NCBI RefSeq assembly: GCF_900107745.1
Contig: NZ_FNRO01000011.1
Span: 124,001-188,000 of the forward strand
Direction of reading: 5' to 3'
Length of the DNA stretch: 64,000 bases
DNA from: Variovorax sp. YR216
Lineage (GTDB): Bacteria; Pseudomonadota; Gammaproteobacteria; Burkholderiales; Burkholderiaceae_C
Shown here: piece by piece, positions 33,143 through 41,616 of the stretch
Layout of the letters: each line of letters begins with the position of its first letter
Position numbering within the stretch: the first letter of the stretch is position 1
The notes under the pieces: generated by a model
Told to the model about the DNA's origin: nothing
The model's input: the letters and a program-made list of their open reading frames with translations, nothing else
The model's database searches: none
Made by a program: the position numbers and the translations under genes

Positions 33143-34653
33143 ACGACGCGAACGATCTGTCCGCACTTTTCGAGCGCTGCGGCATCGCGGCGTCCCAACG
33201 CACCGGCGGCACGCTGGCCGTGCGCTCGGCCATCGACGGCGCGGAAATCGCGCGGCTGCACGAAACGCCGGAGGCATCCATGCCCGAGGTGATCGGGCGC
33301 GCCAAGGCCGCGTTCCGGCGCTGGCGCGACGTGCCGGCGCCGGTGCGCGGCGAACTCGTGCGCCTCTGGGGCGAGGAGCTTCGCAAGGGCAAGGCCGACA
33401 TCGGCCGCGTGATCTCGGTGGAGGTCGGCAAGATTGCGCAGGAGGGCCTCGGCGAAGTGCAGGAAGGCGTCGACATCTGCGAGTTCGCACTCGGGCTCTC
33501 GCGGCAGCTCCATGGCAAGACCATCGTTTCGGAGCGGCCCGGCCATCGCATGATGGAGCAGTACCACCCCCTAGGTCCGGTGGCGATCATCACCGCGTTC
33601 AACTTTCCGAGCGCGGTGTTCGCATGGAACGCGGCGATCGCGCTCGTGTGCGGGGATCCGGTGATCTTCAAGCCTTCGGAGAAAGCACCGCTCTCGGGCC
33701 TCGCGACCTTCCGGGCCCTGGAGCGCGCCATTGCGCGCTTCGGCGACCGCGCGCCGGCGGGCCTCGCCCAGATCGTGATCGGCCGCGCCGCCGAGGCGCG
33801 CGCGCTGGTCGACAGCCCCGACATTCCGCTCGTCTCGGCCACCGGGTCGACGCGCATGGGCCGCGAGGTCGGCCCGCGCGTGGCGGCGCGCTTCGGGCGC
33901 CGCATCCTCGAGCTCGGCGGCAACAACGCGATGATCGTGACGCCGAATGCGGACCTCGACATGGCGCTCCGGGCGATCCTCTTCAGCGCCGTCGGCACGG
34001 CGGGGCAGCGCTGCACGTCGCTGCGTCGGCTCATCGTGCATCGCTCGGTCAAGGATGTGCTGGTTTCAAAGCTGCTGGCCGCCTACGAAAGCCTGCGCAT
34101 CGGTCATCCGCTGGAAGAAGGCACGCTGGTCGGACCCTTGATCGACGAGGCGGCGTTCAACACGCTGCAGCTCGCCATCGCGGAAGTCGAAGCGCATGGC
34201 GGCCGCCTGCTCACCGGCGGCGGGCGCGTGCTGGCGGACCGATTTCCGAAAGGCTTCTACGTGCGTCCGGCCATCGCCGAAATGGCTGTGCAGACGGAGC
34301 TCGTGCGCCGCGAAACCTTCGGGCCGCTGCTCTACGTGCTGGCCTACGACGACTTCGACGCGGCGATCGAGATGCACAACGATGTGCCGCAGGGGCTCTC
34401 CTCGTGCATCTTCTCGAACGACATGCGCGAGGTCGAGCGCTTCATCTCCGCTTCGGGCTCCGACTGCGGCATGGCCAACGTGAACATCGGTCCGAGCGGC
34501 GCCGAGATCGGCGGTGCGTTCGGTGGCGAGAAGGAGACCGGCGGCGATCGCGAAAGCGGCTCCGATGCGTGGAAGCAGTACATGCGCCGGACCACCAACA
34601 CCATCAACTACTCGACCGAACTGCCGCTGGCGCAGGGCATCACGTTCGGCTGA
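33139..34653 (+). CDS. ALDH7-type aldehyde dehydrogenase (aminoadipate semialdehyde/piperideine-6-carboxylate)
   Basis: 504 residues from the ATG at 33139, with AAGGAG at 33125-33130. Aldehyde dehydrogenase fold: NAD-binding FNFPSAVFAWNAAIALVCGD and FKPSEKAPL, the general base Glu in ELGGNNAMIV and the nucleophile Cys in GTAGQRCTSLRR. The GRNNAMIV-type and C-terminal GGEKETGGDRESGSDAWKQY segments are those of antiquitin/ALDH7. Oxidises aminoadipate semialdehyde to aminoadipate. Co-transcribed with the saccharopine dehydrogenase just upstream. Confidence 0.88.
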   Translation: MNDANDLSALFERCGIAASQRTGGTLAVRSAIDGAEIARLHETPEASMPEVIGRAKAAFRRWRDVPAPVRGELVRLWGEELRKGKADIGRVISVEVGKIAQEGLGEVQEGVDICEFALGLSRQLHGKTIVSERPGHRMMEQYHPLGPVAIITAFNFPSAVFAWNAAIALVCGDPVIFKPSEKAPLSGLATFRALERAIARFGDRAPAGLAQIVIGRAAEARALVDSPDIPLVSATGSTRMGREVGPRVAARFGRRILELGGNNAMIVTPNADLDMALRAILFSAVGTAGQRCTSLRRLIVHRSVKDVLVSKLLAAYESLRIGHPLEEGTLVGPLIDEAAFNTLQLAIAEVEAHGGRLLTGGGRVLADRFPKGFYVRPAIAEMAVQTELVRRETFGPLLYVLAYDDFDAAIEMHNDVPQGLSSCIFSNDMREVERFISASGSDCGMANVNIGPSGAEIGGAFGGEKETGGDRESGSDAWKQYMRRTTNTINYSTELPLAQGITFG

Positions 34654-34663
34654 TGCGCGGTCG

Positions 34664-35742
<1,079 letters not shown>

Positions 35743-35746
<4 letters not shown>

Positions 35747-36543
35747 GCCTCGAAGGCGATTGCGCCGTAGCCGACGACGCGATCGTGATCGCCCGCCGTG
35801 TCGCCGGAGTTGCGCAGATCGAGCAGGCGCGGATGGAGGCCATGGCGACGCGCGGCCAACAGCGCGCCGTTGATGGCTTCCGAGCCGCAGGCTTCGTGCG
35901 GTGTGAGCCCGGCATCGAAGCGCAGGATGCGCTGCACGGTCGCCTTGTCGGCAAGCCTGGCCTTGGCGTAGGGCAGGTAGTGCGACAGATCCGAGCTGAC
36001 GACGATCAGCGTTTCGTCACCACCCCAGAGCCGCTCGAGCACCTGCGCGACCGCAGCGCCGTCGGTATCGCCGACCACCAGCGGCACCAGCGTGAAGTCG
36101 CCGAGCGTCGCCTGCAGGAAGGGCAGGTGCACTTCCAGCGAGTGCTCCTGCGCATGCGCGCGGTCGCTGCGGATCACCTGCGGCAGATCGGCGATGCGCT
36201 CGAGCATCTCGCGATCGATGGAAATCCGGCCGAGTGGCGTCTGGAAGGCGTCGGCCTGCGGTGCGGCAAGGCCATTCACCCACACGCGATGCGCCGGCCC
36301 CAGCAGCACCACGCGGCGGATGGGCGTTGCGTCCGGACGCCGGAGCAGGGCGTACGCGCTGGCGGCGATGGGCCCGGAATAGACATAGCCCGCGTGCGGC
36401 GCGACCAGCAGCTTGGGCCGCGGATGCGCTTCCACGGCATCGCCGGCGCCGTCACGCAGAAAGGCCTCGACCTGTTCCCGCAACTCGCGTTGCGCAGCTG
36501 GATAGAACAGGCCCTGGACGGCGGCGTGGCGCACAGCGGGCAT
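35743..36543 (-). CDS. amrB: AmmeMemoRadiSam system protein B (Memo homologue)
   Basis: 266 residues. Memo family: LLVAPHAGYVYSGPIAA near the N-terminus, VVLLGPAHRVWVNG, AQEHSLEVHLPFLQ and VVSSDLSHY, the His residues of which form the metal/catalytic pocket of Memo-like proteins. It is overlapped by amrS. The AMMECR1-domain partner (AmrA), often fused to or beside AmrB, is not seen in the window. Confidence 0.92.
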
Positions 36544-36626
36544 GGGAATGGCTCCAGCCGTTGAATTTGAACCCTTCGGATTCGAAAATCAAATCTTGTC
36601 CGCCATGTCCTCACCAGGAGCGTGCC

Positions 36627-36833
36627 ATGAACGAAGAGAGCTTCAACATCAGCATCCGCAAGTTCCTCAAGATGGTCGGCGTGAGCTCGCAGCGCGAGAT
36701 CGAACAGGCTGTCAGCAAGGCACTGGAATCAGGATTGATTGCAGGCGATGCGGCGCTGCCCGCGAAGATGACGCTCGAGATCCCCGGTGTGCAGCTTAAG
36801 GTCGGGTTCGATGGCGAAATCCACCTGGAGTGA
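36627..36833 (+). CDS. DUF6494-like small protein
   Basis: 68 residues, CAGGAG before the ATG at 36627. Begins MNEESFNISIRKFLKMVGV and has a helical N-terminus followed by a beta hairpin (LEIPGVQLKVGFDGEIHLE). It matches the short DUF6494-type proteins I remember from Proteobacteria. Function not known. Convergent with the lrp gene and divergent from amrB. Confidence 0.75.
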   Translation: MNEESFNISIRKFLKMVGVSSQREIEQAVSKALESGLIAGDAALPAKMTLEIPGVQLKVGFDGEIHLE

Positions 36834-36878
36834 CTTTCCCGGCGGGTCAGGTCCGCCGGTTCCGGCGGTTCGGCGAGG

Positions 36879-37334
36879 TCAGGCCGCAGGCGGCGGCGGA
36901 ACCGCACTTCGCCGATCCAGCTTGCGGCTGAGCACCACCGAGGTGTGCGTGTGCTGGATGCCCTCGATGAGCCCGATGCGGTCGAGCAGCGCGTCGAGCT
37001 GCTCGTTGGTCTCGCACCGCAGCAGCACCATGTAGTCGAACTGCCCGCTGACGGCCGAGATTTCCTCGACCTCGGGCAACCGTTCCAGTGCGCGCATGAC
37101 CGCGGTGCCGGTCTTGGGTGCAACGCTGAGCCCGCAATAGGCGCGCACCGCGGCTTCCTCGAGCCGCTTGCCGAGACGCACGCCATAGCCGGCGATCACG
37201 CCCTCGCGCTCGAGGCGCGCGATGCGCGCGACGATGGTGGTGCGCGCCACGCCGAGCTTGCGCGCGAGCAGCGCAGCGGACTCGCGCGCGTTGGCTTGCA
37301 GCAGGCTCAGCAGGTGGCGGTCGGTGTCGTCCAA
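36879..37334 (-). CDS. Lrp/AsnC-family transcriptional regulator
   Basis: 151 residues from a TTG at 37334 (LDDTDRHLLSLLQANARE), giving the usual family length; the longer frame to 37418 runs into ridA. N-terminal winged helix-turn-helix (ARESAALLARKLGVARTTIVARIARLEREG) and a C-terminal RAM effector domain. Five bases after ridA on the same strand, so it is part of the transglutaminase-ridA transcript. Amino acid effector unknown. Confidence 0.88.
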   Translation of the reverse strand: MDDTDRHLLSLLQANARESAALLARKLGVARTTIVARIARLEREGVIAGYGVRLGKRLEEAAVRAYCGLSVAPKTGTAVMRALERLPEVEEISAVSGQFDYMVLLRCETNEQLDALLDRIGLIEGIQHTHTSVVLSRKLDRRSAVPPPPAA

Positions 37335-37338
37335 CGCG

Positions 37339-37797
37339 CTATTCGATTTCGGCGATGAGTTCGATCTCGACGCAGGCGCCGAACGGAACCTGCGCGACGC
37401 CGAAGGCGCTGCGCGCATGCGCGCCTTTCTCGCTGCCGAACACTTCGGCGAAGAATTCGCTCGCGCCGTTGGTCACGAGGTGCTGCTCGGTGAAGCTGCC
37501 GGTCGAGTTGACCAGGCTCATCACCTTCACGATGCGCTTGACCTTGTCGAGATTGCCGACCGCCGCGTTCAGCGTGCCGAGCAGGTCGATCGCGATCGCG
37601 CGTGCGGCCTGCTTGCCTTCCTCGGTGGTCATGTTGGCGCCGAGCTGGCCGACCCACGGCTTGCCGTCCTTCTTGGCGATGTGGCCGGAGAGAAATACCA
37701 GCTTGCCAGTCTGCACGAAGGGCACGTAGGCGGCGGCGGGAACGGCGACGGGCGGCAGCGTGATGCCGAGGCTCTTGAGTTTGTCCTGGATGCTCAT
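37339..37797 (-). CDS. RidA family protein
   Basis: 152 residues, ATG at 37797 overlapping the transglutaminase stop (ATGA). RidA/YjgF family: FLSGHIAKKDGKPWVGQLGANMTTEEGKQAARAIAIDLLGTL and C-terminal VAQVPFGACVEIELIAEIE. The active-site arginine of classical RidA (in the NxxR-type VPRS motif) appears as SAFGVAQVPFGA without the arginine, so it belongs to one of the subgroups that may lack enamine deaminase activity. Co-translated with the transglutaminase. Confidence 0.85.
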   Translation of the reverse strand: MSIQDKLKSLGITLPPVAVPAAAYVPFVQTGKLVFLSGHIAKKDGKPWVGQLGANMTTEEGKQAARAIAIDLLGTLNAAVGNLDKVKRIVKVMSLVNSTGSFTEQHLVTNGASEFFAEVFGSEKGAHARSAFGVAQVPFGACVEIELIAEIE

Positions 37798-38786
37798 GGA
37801 ATGTCCTTGTTGTCGGGTGGCAGGGAACCGGATGGCGGATTGTCCGCCACCGGGCCCGCTTCGGCGCGGGCGGCGCTCGCGGCTTCGTCGCGCCGCTCCT
37901 CGATGGGCTGCACCGTCACGCCGACGTTCAGCGTGTGGCGCGCGCCGCCATGCAGCACGCCGCGCATCGGCGAGACGTCGGAATAGTCGCGTCCGATCGC
38001 GAGCGTCACGTAATCTTCGCCGGGCTGGCGGCCGTTGGTCGGATCGAAGTCGACCCAGTCGCCCGGTCCGTCCGCACCCGGCAGGTAGACCGAGACCCAC
38101 GCATGCGACGCATCCGCACCGACCAGGCGCGGCTGGCCGGGCGGTGGCTGGGTGAGCAGGTAGCCGCTGACGTAGCGCGCCGGCAGGCCCATGGTGCGCA
38201 TGCACGCGATCATGATGTGCGCGAAGTCCTGGCACACGCCGCGCCGCTGCGCGAGCGCCTCGACCGCCGGCGTGCTGATCTCGGTGCTCTCGGCGTCGTA
38301 GTCGAAGTCCTTGAACATCCGCAGCGCGAGGTCCATCGCGACATCGAAGGTCGGGCGGCCGGCGGCGAAGCTCGGCCGCGCATAGGCCGCGAAATCGTCA
38401 TGGCGCGGCACGTAGCGCGACGGAAAGAGAAACTCGGCCGCGGGATCGTAGTGCGAATCCTTGATGTACCGGAAGCGCTCGCGCACCTCCTCCCACGGCA
38501 ATTCGCGCGCGACCGAGGCGGGCAGCTGCGGCACCGAGGTTTCGACCACGCTTTCGGCGGTGACGACGAGTTCCTCGTGTGTCGAGTCGAGCGCGAAGAA
38601 GGTTCGCGCATTGCCGTACACGTCCGGCGATTCGTTGCTTTGCACCGGCTGCGGGGTGATCCTGAGCGCATGGCTCACCAGCCGCTGCGACGGCGTGTTC
38701 ATCGGCTTCAGGTGCGCGAGATGCTGCGCGGTGTCGACTGGCGGCGTGTAGTCGTAGCGGGTGAAGTGCGTGACGTGAAGCAGCAT
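37794..38786 (-). CDS. transglutaminase-fold peptidase-like protein
   Basis: 330 residues. N-terminal beta domain (LLHVTHFTRYDYTPPVDTAQHLAHLKP) and a transglutaminase-like core with Cys185 in RRGVCQDFAH, His228 in ASHAWVSV and Asp248 in DFDPTN, a complete Cys-His-Asp triad. In this family (COG1305) such proteins are thought to hydrolyse or transfer peptide/amide bonds. The Cys-His-Asp triad is intact. It starts two bases after the ATP-grasp/alpha-E fusion and overlaps ridA, so the four genes act together. Confidence 0.9.
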   Translation of the reverse strand: MLLHVTHFTRYDYTPPVDTAQHLAHLKPMNTPSQRLVSHALRITPQPVQSNESPDVYGNARTFFALDSTHEELVVTAESVVETSVPQLPASVARELPWEEVRERFRYIKDSHYDPAAEFLFPSRYVPRHDDFAAYARPSFAAGRPTFDVAMDLALRMFKDFDYDAESTEISTPAVEALAQRRGVCQDFAHIMIACMRTMGLPARYVSGYLLTQPPPGQPRLVGADASHAWVSVYLPGADGPGDWVDFDPTNGRQPGEDYVTLAIGRDYSDVSPMRGVLHGGARHTLNVGVTVQPIEERRDEAASAARAEAGPVADNPPSGSLPPDNKDIP

Positions 38787-38788
38787 GG

Positions 38789-41497
38789 TCAGGCTCCGAC
38801 AGAACGCAGCGATTCGGATGTGAGCGTGAAGTAGCGCGTGCCGATCGCGTCCGAGACATGGTAGGCCGCGGTTTCGCACGCGGTGCACAGGTCGAGCAGC
38901 GCGCCGTATCGCGCCCCGGCGCCGGCTTCGCAGAGGTGCTCCAGCGTCCAGATGTCGGGGTCGGGCAGTTCGTACGACAGCGCGGAGAGCTTGCCCGGCG
39001 CGCTGCCCGCGAGCCTGGCGATGCGCTTTCGCAGGGTGTGCGTGACCCAGGCGAGCGAGCGCGGGTTGTCGCCGTCGAGCACCAGCAGGTCGACCAGCGT
39101 CGCGACATCGCGCCGCTGCTGGTAACGCGCATGGAAGGTGATGGTGCTGTCGAACAGCGCCACCATCGCCTCGAAGCCGGATACCTCGTGCACCGCGCCG
39201 GTTTCGAAGCCCGCCGCGAGTGCGCTGCAAAGAAAGGCCAGCCGCTCGATGTGCCGCCCGATGGACAGCAGGCGCCACGCATCGTCGCGCGTCATCCGGT
39301 CGGTCTGCGCGCCGGTCATCGCGGCCAGTGCGGTGCTTGCCGATTCGAGCAGGCGCAGTGCGGCGCCTGATTCATAGCCCGCTTCGCCTTTCTCTCCGGC
39401 CTGTTCGGCGCTGCGGCGCAGGAAGTCGGCTTCGGCACGCACGATCTGGTTCCAGTGGTCCTGGGACAGTCGCTCGCGCACCGCGGCGGCCGCGCGCCGC
39501 ACGCAGCTCAGGCTGAAGCCGACGCTGCCGCCGTGCTCGACGTCGCCCAGTTCCGCGATCAGGACGCGCTCGAACACACGGCGGGACTTCGGCAGGCTCG
39601 GCACCTCGCGCGGCACGAGCGCGTTGCGCTCCGCGAGCTGATGCAGCCAATTCAGAAGTGCACGCGACGAGGCTTCCTCGCCGCCGAGCAGGTCGAGCGT
39701 GACGCGCGCGAGGCGCACCGCGTTCTCGGCCCGCTCGGTGTAGCGCCCGAGCCAGTACATGTTCTCGGCGGCCCGGCTGGTGACCGGTGCCCGGTGCCGC
39801 GCAAGCGACGCCGGCGTGGCATGCGAAGGGAGCAGCGTGGTCATGTCGACCTCGCCGAGCGTCTGCACCCAGACATCGGCGCTGCTGCCGCCGCGCTGCA
39901 TCGAGGCGATCTGGGCATCGGGGCCGGCCAGCCGCGCCAGGCCGCCTGGCAGCACGCGCCACGACTGCGGGCCGTCGCTGATCGCGAAGGCGCGCAGCAC
40001 CACGGCGCGCGGCGCGATATGGCCGCGGTCGAAGTTCTGCGTCCAGGTCGGCATCTGCGACAGCGGGAGATAGCTTTGCACCGTGTGCTCGTCGCCCCGG
40101 CGCATGATGCGGCCCGCCCATTCGTCGAGTGCGCGCTGGCCCATGCGGGTGCCGAGCACCGAGTCGAAGCTGGTGTGCGAATCGTCGCCGGGGTAGGTGG
40201 CCTTGATCGCGCAGTCGGAGAGCAGCGGCAGCACCGCTTCCATCGCGGCGCGCTCGCCGCACCACCAGGTCGGCAGCGCCGGCAGCTGCAGCTTCTCGCC
40301 CAGCAGCCGACGCGAGAGCGCGGGCAGGAAGCCGAGCAGCGCCGGCGATTCGAGAAACGCCGAGCCCGGCATGTTGGCCACCAGCACGTTGCCGGCGCGG
40401 ATCGCCTGCAGCAGCCCGGGCACGCCTAGCGTGGAATCTGGCCGCAGCTCCAGCGGGTCGAGGAACTGGTCGTCCAGCCGCTTGATGAGGCCGTGCACCG
40501 GCCGCAGGCCCTGCAGCGTCTTCAGGTAGAGCCGCTGGTCGCGCACCGTGAGGTCGCTGCCCTCGACCAGCGTGATGCCGAGGTAGCGCGAAAGGTAGGC
40601 GTGCTCGAAGTAGGTCTCGTTGTACGGGCCCGGCGTCAGCAGCGCGATGTGCGGCGGCTGGCCGGCGGGGCACATGCGCTGCAGGCCTTCCATCATCGCG
40701 TTGTAGGTCGCGGCGAGGCGCTGCACGTTCAGGTTCTCGAAGGCCTGCGGAAACTGGCGCGCGATCGCGAGGCGGTTTTCCAGCAGGTAGCCGAGACCCG
40801 AGGGCGCCTGCGTGCGCTGCGAGACCACCCACCAGTTGCCGTCCGGCCCGCGTGCGAGGTCGAAGGCTGCGATGTGCAGCCAGGTGTCGCCAGGCGGCTT
40901 CACGCCGTGCATCGCGCGCAGGTAGCCCGGATTGCCCTGCACCAATGCCGGCGGCAGCAGACCTTCGCAGAGCAGTTGCTGCGGCCCGTAGACATCGGCC
41001 ATCACGCGGTCGAGCAGGCGAGCGCGCTGCTGGACGCCGGCTTCGATGTGCGCCCAACTCTCGGGCGAGACGATCAGCGGAAAGAGATCGAGCGACCACG
41101 GCCGCTGCGGTCCGTGGGCGGCATCGGCATAGACGTTGTAGGTGACGCCGTTGTCGCGGATCTGCCGCTCCAGGCTGACCGCGCGGCGCGGCAGGTCGTC
41201 GAAGCCGCCGGGGCCGAGGTTCTCGAAGAAGCCGGCCCAGGCGGGCGCGACCGGCGCATGCTCGCCCGGTGCGAGGTCGGTCTCGTCGGCGGCCGGTGCT
41301 GCGGGTGGCACCGATGCCGCGTCATACAGCGGCGCGGGCTGCGAAGGCGTGCCGAGGCGAGGGGTGGTCTGCGGCGTGGCGATGCCGCGCAGCTCGTCGA
41401 AATGCCCCGGTGCAGCCGGCGGCGCGAGGGCGGATGCCAGCTCGGCCGGCGCTTCCAACGCCTGGGCATCGAAGAGGGAAGTGTTCTGTGGATCCAC
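38789..41497 (-). CDS. fusion of circularly permuted ATP-grasp and alpha-E domains
   Basis: 902 residues. After a ~95-residue low-complexity N-terminus comes a circularly permuted ATP-grasp domain (about 100-560: FENLGPGGFDDLP, SGLGYLLENR, TPGPYNETYFEHAYLSRYLG, LPGGLARLA), then an alpha-E domain (SRAAENMYWLGRYTERAENAVR onwards to the end). Compared with the separate ATP-grasp protein at 47.7 kb, EDNLRVPSG is SQRTQAPSG here and VVKEVHGAGGYG is replaced by AIKATYPGDDSHTSF. Changed acidic and Lys residues suggest a degenerate or repurposed ligase. First gene of the operon with transglutaminase, ridA and lrp; a REP-like element separates it from the DUF2126 gene. Confidence 0.88.
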   Translation of the reverse strand: MDPQNTSLFDAQALEAPAELASALAPPAAPGHFDELRGIATPQTTPRLGTPSQPAPLYDAASVPPAAPAADETDLAPGEHAPVAPAWAGFFENLGPGGFDDLPRRAVSLERQIRDNGVTYNVYADAAHGPQRPWSLDLFPLIVSPESWAHIEAGVQQRARLLDRVMADVYGPQQLLCEGLLPPALVQGNPGYLRAMHGVKPPGDTWLHIAAFDLARGPDGNWWVVSQRTQAPSGLGYLLENRLAIARQFPQAFENLNVQRLAATYNAMMEGLQRMCPAGQPPHIALLTPGPYNETYFEHAYLSRYLGITLVEGSDLTVRDQRLYLKTLQGLRPVHGLIKRLDDQFLDPLELRPDSTLGVPGLLQAIRAGNVLVANMPGSAFLESPALLGFLPALSRRLLGEKLQLPALPTWWCGERAAMEAVLPLLSDCAIKATYPGDDSHTSFDSVLGTRMGQRALDEWAGRIMRRGDEHTVQSYLPLSQMPTWTQNFDRGHIAPRAVVLRAFAISDGPQSWRVLPGGLARLAGPDAQIASMQRGGSSADVWVQTLGEVDMTTLLPSHATPASLARHRAPVTSRAAENMYWLGRYTERAENAVRLARVTLDLLGGEEASSRALLNWLHQLAERNALVPREVPSLPKSRRVFERVLIAELGDVEHGGSVGFSLSCVRRAAAAVRERLSQDHWNQIVRAEADFLRRSAEQAGEKGEAGYESGAALRLLESASTALAAMTGAQTDRMTRDDAWRLLSIGRHIERLAFLCSALAAGFETGAVHEVSGFEAMVALFDSTITFHARYQQRRDVATLVDLLVLDGDNPRSLAWVTHTLRKRIARLAGSAPGKLSALSYELPDPDIWTLEHLCEAGAGARYGALLDLCTACETAAYHVSDAIGTRYFTLTSESLRSVGA

Positions 41498-41514
41498 GGT
41501 AGATTATGAGTTCA

Positions 41515-41598
41515 CCCCCAGCCTCGCCCACTTCGTGCGGCTCTGCACCCCCTCTCCGGGGGCAACCCCGGCGGCCCGGCAAAGCCGGTTCCGCGGGG
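41515..41598 (-). repeat. REP-like two-hairpin element, copy 3
   Basis: On the minus strand: outer stem CCCC (41595-41598) with GGGG (41566-41569), inner CCGGC-TTT-GCCGG, CCCCC/GGGGG hairpin and terminal CTGGGGG (41515-41521). Here the outer-stem end, not the CTGGGGG end, faces the nearest stop codon (DUF2126 gene, 41617), so this copy breaks the rule seen in the other four. Confidence 0.85.
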
Positions 41599-41616
41599 TT
41601 ACTGGATTTGGGGGCG

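Noticed and set aside
36834..36878. CGGCGG/CCGCCG hairpin between the DUF6494-like and lrp genes
   Set aside because: A short GC stem without a T-tract; in a genome this GC-rich it may be chance.
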